Positions 26,818-35,942 of a stretch of DNA of 64,000 bases are shown piece after piece. The DNA comes from UBA8529 sp964390565 (GTDB taxonomy: Bacteria; Bacteroidota; Bacteroidia; Bacteroidales; Tenuifilaceae). A program made the position numbers and the translations under genes. Location: positions 1 to 64,000 of the forward strand of contig CAYMII010000011.1 of the NCBI GenBank assembly GCA_964390565.1, read 5' to 3'. Within the stretch, counting starts at the first letter, position 1, and each line of letters begins with the position of its first letter. The notes below the pieces were generated by a model. The model ran no database searches and was not told where the DNA came from. It worked only from the letters and a program-made list of their open reading frames with translations.

Positions 26818-27297
26818 ATGAATATTAAAAATAGTTCAATAGCCCTTTTTGTTAAGGATATTGAAAACTCTAAGACATTCTATCATGGACTTCTTGGTCT
26901 CGAAATTGAATTCGACTTTGGTAAAAACATCATCTTTAAAGGCGGTATAGCTATTTGGGAGATTAACCCAACCCATATTATTTCATCAACGCTAGGTGAA
27001 AATAGTCTAAACGGAAAGTCAAACAGATTCGAACTTTACTTTGAGACAGAAAACCTCGAAAAGGTTTTTCTAACACTCAAAGAAGCCAATATCCACTTCC
27101 TCCACGAAATTCATGAGGAGAGTTGGGGTCAGCGAACTATACGTTTTTTTGACCCCGATAATCACCTAATAGAAATTGGCGAATCGCTACTTTGTTTTAT
27201 AAAGCGCATGCTTGATAGCGGTATGACTAAAGAGCAAGTATCCGCAAAAACGGGTGTTGCGCTTGCTGATTTTGAGAAGATTCTTAACGGTAATTAA
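26818..27297 (+). CDS. VOC-family (glyoxalase-like) protein
   Basis: 159 residues. One betaalphabetabetabeta double unit: SIALFVKDIENSKTFYHGLLG at the N-terminus, RFELYFETENLEKVF in the middle and RFFDPDNHLIEIGESL at about residues 108-123, with the metal-site glutamate in IEIGE. A 35-residue helical tail (MTKEQVSAKTGVALADFEKI) follows, resembling a small DNA-binding-like helix pair seen in some family members. Substrate unknown; could be a lyase, dioxygenase or resistance protein. Convergent with the permease gene. Confidence 0.85.
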   Translation: MNIKNSSIALFVKDIENSKTFYHGLLGLEIEFDFGKNIIFKGGIAIWEINPTHIISSTLGENSLNGKSNRFELYFETENLEKVFLTLKEANIHFLHEIHEESWGQRTIRFFDPDNHLIEIGESLLCFIKRMLDSGMTKEQVSAKTGVALADFEKILNGN

Positions 27298-27335
27298 ACC
27301 AAACTAAAGTATTTCTGACACTCCATTTTTTATCA

Positions 27336-27372
27336 ATAACCCCGGTAGGTTTAAAAACCCTGACGGGGTTAT
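27336..27372. terminator. Bidirectional hairpin between convergent genes
   Basis: ATAACCCC (27336-27343) pairs with GGGGTTAT (27365-27372), and an inner GGTTT/AAACC stem extends it. T- and A-rich flanks lie on both sides. Similar AACCC...GGGTT palindromes are, from memory, frequent between genes in Bacteroidota. Confidence 0.7.
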
Positions 27373-27379
27373 CAACATT

Positions 27380-29719
27380 TTACTCATCTCTCAACGCCTC
27401 AACAGGATTTCTCGAAGCTGTTCGCCAGCTGTGCCAAATAACCGTTGTAAAAGCAATAAATAGAATTACAAATCCTGCTAAAGCAAATATCCACCAACTT
27501 AACGTGGTTTTATAGGCAAAGTTTTGAAGCCACCGGGTCATGGCATAATAAGCAATAGGTACAGCAACTACAAAAGCAATAGAAACCCAAATTACTACTT
27601 TAGTATTTAACATGTATATAATATCGGTTACTTCAGCGCCATGTACTTTTCGTATGCCTATTTCCTTCACCTTGTCTCGGGTTACAAAAATGATTAACCC
27701 TAATAACCCCGTTAGCGCCAATATAATGCACCAAATTGCAACAAATTCAATAAATCGAGCCATTTTGGTTTCTTTGTCGTATAGCTTGCTTAACGAATCA
27801 TCCAAAAACTTAGCTTCTCGCTTATTTTCAGGATCAAACTTGCTGGCAGTTGTTGTTATGTGCTTCAGAAGTTTAGAATAATTCGTTGCATTGACTCGCA
27901 ATAAAAGAATGTCTTTTCTCTCGTTGGTTAACCAAAATGTCATTGGAATAATTTCGTCTTTTAGCGAGGAGAAATTAAAATTTTTTGCAACCCCAATAAC
28001 ATTTCCTGTAAAATCAAAGCCGGGTATTCTCTTTTCAAGCGGCTTTTCCCATCCAAAAACCTGAACGGCTTTTTCATTCAAGATAAAATTGTTGATATCG
28101 CCTTCTCCACTCAAAAATTTACGTCCTTGGGCTATTTTGATTCCAAAAAAATCAAAAAATCTATCATCAATTGGCCAGCATTTTAAGTTTACACGCTGTC
28201 CTTCGATTTCGCGACCCCATCCCATACCAACACCTCCTGGAAGAAATTGTGTATATGAATAATCTACAATTTCATTGTTTTTCATTAATTCATCAGCAAA
28301 AGCCTTATAGTGATCGCGAATTTTGGAAGTTGTATTCAAATACAAAACATTTTCCTTATTAAATCCCGTATCAAAATTATTCCAAAAACTCAACTGCTTC
28401 TCAATGGTGAATGCAGCAATTATCAAAGCAATTGTAAATATGAATTGAACAATAATTAGAGAGGTTCTTACCCTCTTTCCTTTACCCGAAAAAAACATTT
28501 TACCTTTTACTGCTTGTGCTATGGGAGGTGATGTAATATAACGCGCAGGGTAAAATCCTGCAACTAAGCCAAATACAATGGCAAACAACGCAAACAATGT
28601 AAGCATGGTATATCTATCAGAAAAAGATAACCCTTTAATTCCAAAAAAATCTTGAATATATGAATATGTTATCCAATGTAGGTCATATGCTATTATAAGA
28701 GCAACAAGTGAAAGTAAAACTGATTCACCAATTATCTGTAAACGTGCCCGCCACCGTTTTTCTCCAAGTATTTGTTGTATCGCTAAGGATCTTGACCGAA
28801 GTGGCGCTTGTGATGTGGCAAAATTGATAAAATTTACCGCACCCATAATTACAAGCATGATAGCAAGAAGCTCTAGGACATTAAGGACTTTCTCATTTAC
28901 ATAAGGAAAAAAACCATCGCCAGAATAATGAAGATCCTTTAGCGGTTGAAGTAAAAGTTCTCCTCCATTGGGGTTTCCCCGTTTCATACTAGTTTGTACT
29001 TCAACAACCTCTTCGATTTTGCTCATTTTAATTGCTACACTATCTTTATTTGATCCTGATTTTAATTGATAAAATATATTAAAACTCCATTCGCTCCAAC
29101 TTTGAGCACCACGTGAGTCTTCAGGATCTTTCAGATAAGTTTCGAAAGAGATGATGGCTTCAGAATAGAAAGAAGTATTTTTAGGCATATCCTTCATAAT
29201 GCCAGTTACCCGATATGGTTTATCCCAAAAAATAATTGACTCGCCAACTACATTCCCGTTTCCAAATATCCGTTTTGCAAGCGTTTGCGATACCACAACT
29301 GTTTTAGGCTCCCTAAGAGCATTTTCGGGATTACCCTGCAATAACGGAAAGTTGAACATTTTAAAAAAACTTGAACTTGCAGCAAGACATTCGGTACTTA
29401 TTCCATCTTTCTTTTTACCTCCCTCTTTGTAAGCAAGATTGTCCCAGAACTGAGAGAATACAACGGCATCTTCTACCTCGGGAACTTTACTTACGATAAG
29501 ATCTTTAAGTGGGGTAGCCACAAAACAGCCATATTCTTTGAAGGTTAGGCGATATGTATTCTTACCATTAGGATGAAAATTATCAAAACTACGTTCGTAG
29601 GAAATGTAAAGTGTAAGAATCATAATTCCCAGAAAAGCCACAACAAGGCTAACCAATGCCAAAGCAGAAGACAACCTGTACCTTAACATAACTTTTACTA
29701 TAAGTTTTAATCGATACAT
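27380..29719 (-). CDS. MacB/FtsX-type ABC transporter permease
   Basis: 779 residues: a first membrane helix at residues 15-37, a periplasmic MacB core domain (about 40-270), three helices (about 280-400), a second periplasmic domain (about 425-640) and three final helices ending NPVEALRDE, the usual FtsX end. It is the long two-FtsX form common in Bacteroidota, which transmits force across the inner membrane for lipoprotein or peptide export. No ATPase gene is next to it, so it must pair with a distant one. A candidate sigma-54 promoter lies at 29744-29763, and the divergent neighbour is a sigma-54 activator. Confidence 0.9.
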   Translation of the reverse strand: MYRLKLIVKVMLRYRLSSALALVSLVVAFLGIMILTLYISYERSFDNFHPNGKNTYRLTFKEYGCFVATPLKDLIVSKVPEVEDAVVFSQFWDNLAYKEGGKKKDGISTECLAASSSFFKMFNFPLLQGNPENALREPKTVVVSQTLAKRIFGNGNVVGESIIFWDKPYRVTGIMKDMPKNTSFYSEAIISFETYLKDPEDSRGAQSWSEWSFNIFYQLKSGSNKDSVAIKMSKIEEVVEVQTSMKRGNPNGGELLLQPLKDLHYSGDGFFPYVNEKVLNVLELLAIMLVIMGAVNFINFATSQAPLRSRSLAIQQILGEKRWRARLQIIGESVLLSLVALIIAYDLHWITYSYIQDFFGIKGLSFSDRYTMLTLFALFAIVFGLVAGFYPARYITSPPIAQAVKGKMFFSGKGKRVRTSLIIVQFIFTIALIIAAFTIEKQLSFWNNFDTGFNKENVLYLNTTSKIRDHYKAFADELMKNNEIVDYSYTQFLPGGVGMGWGREIEGQRVNLKCWPIDDRFFDFFGIKIAQGRKFLSGEGDINNFILNEKAVQVFGWEKPLEKRIPGFDFTGNVIGVAKNFNFSSLKDEIIPMTFWLTNERKDILLLRVNATNYSKLLKHITTTASKFDPENKREAKFLDDSLSKLYDKETKMARFIEFVAIWCIILALTGLLGLIIFVTRDKVKEIGIRKVHGAEVTDIIYMLNTKVVIWVSIAFVVAVPIAYYAMTRWLQNFAYKTTLSWWIFALAGFVILFIAFTTVIWHSWRTASRNPVEALRDE

Positions 29720-29743
29720 AATTTTTTATTTTTTTATTTTCTT

Positions 29744-29763
29744 CTACCAAGCCATATTCCAAA
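29744..29763 (-). promoter_or_regulatory. Candidate sigma-54 (-24/-12) promoter of the permease gene
   Basis: On the minus strand TTTGGAATATGGCTTGGTAG keeps TGG, 8 bp, TTG, the spacing of the -24/-12 elements; the C of the -12 GC is G. Start would be near 29735, 16 bp before the ATG. Only two motif halves support it. Confidence 0.4.
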
Positions 29764-29848
29764 ATAAGTAAGTATTTATTATTGTGTAACTTAGCAAATA
29801 CTACGCAATAGCTTTAGCGTCAACCTGAATCATTATCATCCATTGATT

Positions 29849-29877
29849 GTACCAAAACGAGACAGATGATTTGGTAC
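29849..29877. promoter_or_regulatory. Dyad symmetry, candidate activator-binding site
   Basis: GTACCAAA (29849-29856), 13 bp, TTTGGTAC (29870-29877), a perfect 8-bp inverted repeat; outer TTGATT/AATCAA pieces extend it with a 4-bp offset. It lies about 128 bp upstream of the candidate permease start, the usual distance of sigma-54 enhancers, and covers the -33 box of the regulator promoter. Confidence 0.5.
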
Positions 29878-29901
29878 GTATAATCAATCTCAATATATTT
29901 G
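29870..29901 (+). promoter_or_regulatory. Housekeeping promoter of the sigma-54 activator gene
   Basis: TTTG (29870-29873), 20 bp, TATATTTG (29894-29901), 23 bp before the ATG at 29925. The -33 box is the right arm of the dyad, which suggests autoregulation. Confidence 0.65.
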
Positions 29902-29924
29902 AAATAATATAGCTAACCCAATGA

Positions 29925-31295
29925 ATGAATAATAAAGGAACTATTTTAATTGTCGACGATAATAAGAGCGTGCTAAACTCCCTCAACCTTTTCCTCAAAC
30001 ACAAGGTTGATAAGGTAATCACCTGTAGTAACCCAAACCAAATACTATCGTTGCTTAAAAGTGAAGATATTGATTTGGTGCTATTGGATATGAATTTTAG
30101 CGCTGGGGTAAACTCTGGAAACGAAGGAATTTTCTGGCTTAGAGAAATTCATAAGGCTGCTCCACAAATGGTCGTTATACTTATTACAGCTTACGGCGAT
30201 ATTGAGCTTGCCGTAAATGCCATGAAAGAGGGGGCAAACGATTTTATTCTTAAACCATGGGATAACCAAAAACTGCTAGCGACTATTCTCAATGGTATTG
30301 AGCTAAGCCAATCGCGCAAAGAGGTAAGCGACCTAAAGCAGAAAACCAAACAGCTTATTGAGGATACCAATACCAATTATCAAGATTTTATTGGAAAATC
30401 ACCGGCTATGCTTGAGATGTTTAAGACCATTGAGAAAGTAGCCCGAACCGATGCTAACATCCTGATTCTTGGCGAAAATGGTACAGGTAAGGAGATGGTT
30501 GCTCGTCATATTCACATGCTTTCTAAGCGTTCCGATAAGATATTCCTTGGAGTTGATCTTGGTTCGTTGAGTGAATCGCTTTTCGAAAGCGAGCTGTTTG
30601 GTCATACAAAAGGAGCATTTACAGATGCCAGGGATGACAGACAAGGTCGATTCCAAACCGCATCTGAAGGGACTTTGTTCCTTGATGAAATTGGAAATAT
30701 TTCGCCTGCCATGCAGTCGAAAATGCTCTCGGTGATTCAAAACAAAACCATAACTCCAATTGGCTCGAATAAATCAATTCCAGTAGATGTTAGGCTAATA
30801 TGTGCTACTAATCAAAATCTACAGGAAATGGTTAAGCAAGGCGGATTCAGAGAGGATTTACTATATCGAATTAACACAATACAAATCAATATCCCTCCGC
30901 TTAGGGAACGTGGAAACGATATAGCCGAGTTAGCCAATTTCTTCATAAAGAAATATACCGATAAATACGATAAGCCTCGATTATCAATAAATGATAAGGC
31001 TCTTGGAAAGCTGAGCGATTATCCTTGGCCAGGGAATGTTCGAGAGCTAAGCCATTGTATCGAAAGGGCTGTGATATTAAGCGATAAAGATGTGCTAACT
31101 CCTTCGGAATTCTTTTTAAATGATGATTTATCATTTAACGACTTAAGCAATAACCCAATGACCTTGGATGAAGCGGAAAAGATTCTTATTGGCAATTCAA
31201 TAAAAAGGAACAAGGGAAACCTATCGAATGTGGCACGAGAGCTGAAAATTGGAAGGCAAACGCTTTATAGAAAAATGGAGAAGTACGGTTTATAA
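29925..31295 (+). CDS. Sigma-54-dependent response regulator (NtrC family)
   Basis: 456 residues. Receiver domain 1-125 with phosphorylation aspartate 55 (LVLLDMNF); AAA+ domain about 150-385 with Walker A GENGTGKE (183-190), Walker B LFLDE (251-255) and arginine finger region RLICATNQNL...LYRIN; Fis-type helix-turn-helix at the end (NLSNVARELKIGRQTLYRKM). The sigma-54 contact loop is GAFTDA (230-235) rather than GAFTGA; I recall GAFTDA as usual in Bacteroidota members. It activates rpoN-dependent promoters when phosphorylated, presumably by the kinase coded 95 bp downstream; the divergent permease is a likely target. Confidence 0.95.
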   Translation: MNNKGTILIVDDNKSVLNSLNLFLKHKVDKVITCSNPNQILSLLKSEDIDLVLLDMNFSAGVNSGNEGIFWLREIHKAAPQMVVILITAYGDIELAVNAMKEGANDFILKPWDNQKLLATILNGIELSQSRKEVSDLKQKTKQLIEDTNTNYQDFIGKSPAMLEMFKTIEKVARTDANILILGENGTGKEMVARHIHMLSKRSDKIFLGVDLGSLSESLFESELFGHTKGAFTDARDDRQGRFQTASEGTLFLDEIGNISPAMQSKMLSVIQNKTITPIGSNKSIPVDVRLICATNQNLQEMVKQGGFREDLLYRINTIQINIPPLRERGNDIAELANFFIKKYTDKYDKPRLSINDKALGKLSDYPWPGNVRELSHCIERAVILSDKDVLTPSEFFLNDDLSFNDLSNNPMTLDEAEKILIGNSIKRNKGNLSNVARELKIGRQTLYRKMEKYGL

Positions 31296-31389
31296 TGAGG
31301 TTGACAGTTGTTAGTTGACAGTTCACAGAAGATAGTAGTTTTTAAAATCTGATGTCTAGTGTCTGAAATCTAAAGTCTTATAATAGAAG
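31296..31389. repeat. Intergenic direct-repeat tract between regulator and kinase
   Basis: Two short-period tracts: GTTGACAGTTGTTAGTTGACAG (units of GTTGACAG) at about 31300-31325, then GATGTCTAGTGTCTGAAATC-type units (xTGTCT/xAGTCT, period about 7) at about 31350-31378. Similar tracts are known to me as scattered intergenic repeats in Bacteroidota. They separate two genes expected to be cotranscribed. Confidence 0.6.
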
Positions 31390-32745
31390 ATGCTACTAAA
31401 AAATTTCTACATAAATATAGTTATCCGAATCCTAGCCATTCTTGCTACCTGCTTGGCCATTGCTGCTTGCGTAATTTGGAAGCCCGATTGGTTAATTATT
31501 TTAAATTTAGCGCTTCTAATCGCACTTCAGGTTGTTTTGCTGGTTTTAAAGATTAATAGGCTGAATAAAGATCTCGAATCATTTTTTGCTACAATGGAAA
31601 GCAACGATTCGAGCGTGGTTTTTACATCAACAAAGAAAAACTCTCCTTATGTTAACTTATATAACCAGCTTGAGAAGATAAATAAAAACTTTCAGAACCT
31701 TAAAATCCAGAATCATAGGCAGAATGAGTACTTCAAAATACTGGTTGAACACATTAATATTGGTCTAATTTCATTTAACGAGAACAATGAACAAACCCTT
31801 TACAACCGTGCTGCAAAGGAAATATTAGGTAGACAGCATATTCACAATTTGAATGATTTAGAAACACTACAGATGGGTTTATCAACCATTGTAAAAGAGA
31901 TAGAGCCTACCGATCAAAAACTTGTAACCCTTTACATAAACAATAGCATTCAACAGCTCTCGCTGCGAGCAGCCTTAATAAAATTTGAGGATAGCTCTAT
32001 CAAATTGGTATCGTTTCAAAACATCCGTAACGAACTCGACGAGAAGGAACTCGAAAGTTGGCAAAAGCTAATTCGTGTGCTTACACACGAATTGATGAAC
32101 TCTGCCGGGCCAATCAACTCAACAATTGCAACTATAAAAGAATTCCTAACGCTACCTAATGGCAATGCAAAATCACTTAATTTATTAACCGATAATACCA
32201 TTAACGATACCGTTGAAGGGCTCAAAATAATAGAGGAGAGAAGCCAAGGAATGGTTGACTTTGTGTCAAAGTTCCGAAGTTTAACCCTTTTACCCAAGCC
32301 AACGCTTACCACTTTTTCGGTTGAAGAGCTTTTTAAGTCGATTGAAAGGCTTATGGCCGATAAAATAAGCGAAAATGATATCTCGCTTACAATTAAAGTT
32401 CCCTCACAAATTTTGGCAATTACAGCGGATAAAGGAATGATGGAGCAAGTTCTAATTAACTTGGTAAGCAATGCTATTTATGCTCTTGAAACATCAACAG
32501 ATAAAAAGATCAGTTTACATGCAAGCATTGATAGTAACTCACGAACAACTATTGAAATAAGTGATAACGGTAAGGGCATACCAATTGAAATTCAGGATAA
32601 AATATTTGTACCATTCTTTACAACTCGCAATGAGGGTTCCGGCATTGGGCTAAGCCTATCGCGACAGCTGGTCCGTTTGCTTGGAGGAACCTTGACATTT
32701 ATTTCAAAAGAAGGTGAGGGAACGGTTTTTTTGATAAAACTCTAA
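31390..32745 (+). CDS. Membrane sensor histidine kinase
   Basis: 451 residues. Two adjacent hydrophobic segments (about 8-30 and 33-54) with almost no periplasmic loop, a coiled linker, a PAS-like region (about 110-210), HisKA with histidine 233 in RVLTHELMNSAGPI, and HATPase_c with N box NLVSNAIYAL, DNGKGIP and GSGIGLSLS. It likely phosphorylates the NtrC-type regulator coded just upstream. The lack of a periplasmic sensor loop suggests it senses within the membrane or by the PAS-like domain. The HELMN box with serine-alanine after it is the form common in NtrB/NtrY-type kinases of Bacteroidota. Confidence 0.93.
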   Translation: MLLKNFYINIVIRILAILATCLAIAACVIWKPDWLIILNLALLIALQVVLLVLKINRLNKDLESFFATMESNDSSVVFTSTKKNSPYVNLYNQLEKINKNFQNLKIQNHRQNEYFKILVEHINIGLISFNENNEQTLYNRAAKEILGRQHIHNLNDLETLQMGLSTIVKEIEPTDQKLVTLYINNSIQQLSLRAALIKFEDSSIKLVSFQNIRNELDEKELESWQKLIRVLTHELMNSAGPINSTIATIKEFLTLPNGNAKSLNLLTDNTINDTVEGLKIIEERSQGMVDFVSKFRSLTLLPKPTLTTFSVEELFKSIERLMADKISENDISLTIKVPSQILAITADKGMMEQVLINLVSNAIYALETSTDKKISLHASIDSNSRTTIEISDNGKGIPIEIQDKIFVPFFTTRNEGSGIGLSLSRQLVRLLGGTLTFISKEGEGTVFLIKL

Positions 32746-32962
32746 TTATAATAAAAATGGAACGCTGATTAAACGGACTGTGGACTGATTCGCACAGATC
32801 AACTTCTGCGATAATCTGCTTTATCCATGTTCTGAAAAAAAACTGAATAGTAATCACTGTTTTAAAATCATATTTTGTAATTTACACAAGGGTTTATTAA
32901 CCTTTCGTATTCAACTTTTTTGAACTCTACTTGTTCTAAATGCACATTAACCCTAAAAGATC

Positions 32963-34090
32963 ATGGTATTAGGAATATTAAAAGAATCGAACGATGAACG
33001 CCGAGTGGCTATGCTCCCCGAAAGCGTTGCCGCTTTGGTTAAAATGAATGTATCGGTAATCGTCGAAAAGGATGCTGGCCTTAGCGCATTTGCCTCCGAT
33101 GCCGATTATGTAGCTGCTGGAGCAAAAATGGACTCTAAGTCAAATGTTATCAGCCAATCGGATGTTCTGGTAAAGATTAACCCTCCTACAACCGAGGAAA
33201 CAGGGATGCTTACTGAGGGCAAGGTTTTTCTTGCCGTTCTGAATCCTTTTTTTAATGTTGATTTGATTAAGGAACTTGCCGCTAAAAACATCACCAGCTT
33301 TAGCCTCGATGTTATCCCACGTACTTCACGTGCTCAGGCAATGGATATCCTTTCGTCGATGGCAACTGTTGCGGGTTACAAAGCGGTATTAACCGCTGCA
33401 AATAGCCTTCCAAAATTCTTCCCAATGTTTATGACTGCTGCAGGAACAATAACCCCTGCAAAGGTTCTAATACTTGGAGCAGGTGTTGCTGGACTACAAG
33501 CAATTGCAACATCTCGTAAACTAGGCGCAGTAGTTGAGGTATTTGATGTTCGTGCTGCTGTAAAAGAAGAGGTTACTGGAATTGGAGGAAAATTTATTGA
33601 GGTTGAAGGTGCTTCCGATGATAAATCGGCTGGCGGATATGCTGTTGAGCAATCCGAAGAGTTTAAGCAACGTCAGGCTCAAGCAATTCACGACCATGCC
33701 ATAAAATCTGATGTGGTTATTTGTACTGCACAAATTCCGGGCAAAAAGGCTCCTTTGCTTTTGAGAAAAGCAACCGTTGAAGCCATGAAGCGCGGCTCAG
33801 TTATTATCGATATTGCCGCATCAACAGGCGGTAACTGCGAAGTAACCAAAAACAATGAAACCATCGTTCATAATGGTGTTACGGTTATCGGGAATTCATT
33901 CCTAGCCGTTGATATGCCCTCGGATGCCAGCAAGATGTTTGGCAAAAACGTTATCAATTTCCTAAAACTAATCATCACTAAAGAGGGCGATTTAAACCTC
34001 AACTGGAACGATGATATTGTTAAAGGCACCGCGGTTACACACAATAAGGAGATTGTTCACGAACGAGTTAAATCAGTTATCACTAATTAA
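32963..34090 (+). CDS. pntA: NAD(P) transhydrogenase subunit alpha, part 1 (NAD domain)
   Basis: 375 residues: the soluble dI domain only. VLILGAGVAGLQAIATSRKL (about residues 166-186) is the NAD-binding glycine loop, and RAQAMDILSSMATVAGYKAV is the family signature. In E. coli dI is fused to the first membrane part; here the alpha chain is split over two genes, as in Rhodospirillum and many Bacteroidota. The complex uses the proton gradient to move hydride from NADH to NADP. First gene of a three-gene operon with gaps of 12 bp each. Confidence 0.96.
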   Translation: MVLGILKESNDERRVAMLPESVAALVKMNVSVIVEKDAGLSAFASDADYVAAGAKMDSKSNVISQSDVLVKINPPTTEETGMLTEGKVFLAVLNPFFNVDLIKELAAKNITSFSLDVIPRTSRAQAMDILSSMATVAGYKAVLTAANSLPKFFPMFMTAAGTITPAKVLILGAGVAGLQAIATSRKLGAVVEVFDVRAAVKEEVTGIGGKFIEVEGASDDKSAGGYAVEQSEEFKQRQAQAIHDHAIKSDVVICTAQIPGKKAPLLLRKATVEAMKRGSVIIDIAASTGGNCEVTKNNETIVHNGVTVIGNSFLAVDMPSDASKMFGKNVINFLKLIITKEGDLNLNWNDDIVKGTAVTHNKEIVHERVKSVITN

Positions 34091-34102
34091 TAGCTAGTTG
34101 CC

Positions 34103-34408
34103 ATGGAAGAAGTACTAAAGTTTTTCATCGAATATAAGGAGATGATTTTTATTATCATCCTCTCCATTTTTCTTGGTATCGAGGTAATATCGCACGTTCC
34201 GGCGGTGTTGCACACCCCGCTTATGTCGGGGAGCAATGCAATCCACGGGGTTGTAATTATCGGAGCAATAATAGTGATGGGGCATGCACACGATACCCTT
34301 TCCCTAATCCTTGGATTTTTTGCCGTAATACTCGGAACGCTCAACGTAGTTGGGGGATTTGTGGTTACCGACCGTATGCTAGAGATGTTTAAGAAAAAGA
34401 AAAAATAG
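34103..34408 (+). CDS. NAD(P) transhydrogenase subunit alpha, part 2 (membrane)
   Basis: 101 residues with three to four membrane helices (about 10-30, 38-58, 62-85), LMSGSNAIHGVVIIGAI being the conserved SGxNAIHGV motif of the dII domain. It is the membrane half of the split alpha subunit, often called pntAB or pntA2. Lies between the dI gene and pntB. The C-terminus is a lysine-rich cytoplasmic tail. Confidence 0.94.
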   Translation: MEEVLKFFIEYKEMIFIIILSIFLGIEVISHVPAVLHTPLMSGSNAIHGVVIIGAIIVMGHAHDTLSLILGFFAVILGTLNVVGGFVVTDRMLEMFKKKKK

Positions 34409-34420
34409 GAGGACTAGATA

Positions 34421-35869
34421 ATGGAACAGATTACGAAAATATTAGAATTTACCAACGAGATTTCCATTCTGGAGATTTCCTATTTAGCTGCATCAATCCT
34501 ATTTATTCTGGGCTTAAAGAAGCTAAGTCATCCAGATACCGCTCGTAGCGGTAACCTCTGGGCTGCGGCGGGTATGACAGTTGCAATCCTATTCACCATA
34601 CTCTTTCACAAGAAAGAGGGAGAATCAATAGGAAATATCCCTTGGATTATTGCTGCACTAGCAATTGGAACATTTGTTGGCTGGTACGCTTCAAAAAAAG
34701 TGAAGATGACCGCCATGCCACAGATGGTTTCTATCTTCAACGGGATGGGTGGCGCTTGTGCTGCATTAATCTCGATGATGGAGTTCCCAAAGATGCAGAA
34801 CATGCTTGCTGCAGAAGGGGCTGCTCATATGCTAAATGGCGAAGCCATTGCTATTCTACTTGGGCTTATGATTGGAGGCGTTTCGTTTGCTGGTAGTATG
34901 ATTGCCTTTGGCAAGCTCGATGGCCGAATTGGAGACTTTAAGCACCCTATTCTACGTTTTATCAACCTTTCATTTTTAGTTGGTTTGCTCGTTGCTGTCG
35001 TGCTTATCATGCTGATGAAACCCGAGGCTGATAGCAATTTAGCAATATATCTATTTGCTATTGCTGCTCTTATCTATGGGGTAACATTTGTAATGCCAAT
35101 TGGTGGGGCAGATATGCCTGTTGTTATATCGTTGCTAAACTCGTTTACAGGTGTGGCTGCAGCAATGGGAGGTTTCCTTTATAATAACCAAGCAATGCTA
35201 ACTGGAGGTATCCTTGTTGGCTCATCGGGTACAATTCTTACCATTTTAATGTGTAAAGCGATGAATCGTTCGTTGCTAAACGTTATTATTGGGGCATTTG
35301 GAGGCAGTGCTGCTGGTGCAGCATCAACCGGCGACAAAACAGTAAAAGAGATTTCGCTTAGCGATGCAGCCATTCTGCTTAGCTACTCACAAAAAGTTTA
35401 CATCATCCCAGGTTATGGACTTGCTGTTGCTCAAGCGCAACATCTTTGCCATGAGTTAGATGTTCTGCTTGCTAGTAAAGGCGTTGAAGTTAAATATGGC
35501 ATTCACCCTGTTGCGGGTCGTATGCCGGGTCATATGAACGTTCTACTTGCAGAAGCAGATGTTCCTTATGAAAAACTAGTTGAGATGGAGGATGCCAATA
35601 ACGAAATGGCCAACACCGATGTAGTAATCGTAATTGGTGCCAACGATGTGGTTAACCCTGCTGCCGAAACAGATCCTGCTAGTCCAATTTACGGAATGCC
35701 TGTTATAAAGGCATGGGATGCAAAAAACATAATTGTGATGAAGCGTTCAATGGCTCAAGGATACGCAGCCATTGATAACGATCTATTCTATCACCCTAAA
35801 AACCGCATGCTCTTTGGCGATGCCAAGGCTACGATGCAAAAATTAATAGCTGAGATTAAAGCGTTATAG
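34421..35869 (+). CDS. pntB: NAD(P) transhydrogenase subunit beta
   Basis: 482 residues. The first two-thirds are about nine membrane helices (dII) including MVSIFNGMGGACAALISMME; the last third (about 305-482) is the NADP-binding dIII domain with YIIPGYGLAVAQAQH, KYGIHPVAGRMPGHMNVLLA and VIVIGANDVVNPAAETDP. It completes the proton-translocating complex in the inner membrane and supplies NADPH. A hairpin terminator follows 23 bp after the stop. Confidence 0.97.
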   Translation: MEQITKILEFTNEISILEISYLAASILFILGLKKLSHPDTARSGNLWAAAGMTVAILFTILFHKKEGESIGNIPWIIAALAIGTFVGWYASKKVKMTAMPQMVSIFNGMGGACAALISMMEFPKMQNMLAAEGAAHMLNGEAIAILLGLMIGGVSFAGSMIAFGKLDGRIGDFKHPILRFINLSFLVGLLVAVVLIMLMKPEADSNLAIYLFAIAALIYGVTFVMPIGGADMPVVISLLNSFTGVAAAMGGFLYNNQAMLTGGILVGSSGTILTILMCKAMNRSLLNVIIGAFGGSAAGAASTGDKTVKEISLSDAAILLSYSQKVYIIPGYGLAVAQAQHLCHELDVLLASKGVEVKYGIHPVAGRMPGHMNVLLAEADVPYEKLVEMEDANNEMANTDVVIVIGANDVVNPAAETDPASPIYGMPVIKAWDAKNIIVMKRSMAQGYAAIDNDLFYHPKNRMLFGDAKATMQKLIAEIKAL

Positions 35870-35891
35870 TTTAGAATTAATACGCAAGATA

Positions 35892-35918
35892 AAAAAGCCA
35901 CTCATTGAGTGGCTTTTT
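35892..35918. terminator. Terminator of the transhydrogenase operon
   Basis: AAAAAGCCACT-CATTG-AGTGGCTTTTT: an 11-bp perfect stem with T-run; it can serve both this operon and the convergent gene at 35943. Confidence 0.9.
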
Positions 35919-35942
35919 CTATATAAAGTAACGGTTAAACGG

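Noticed and set aside
32016..32471. 151-codon frame antisense to the histidine kinase
   Set aside because: Lies fully inside a well-supported gene and has no recognisable motif.
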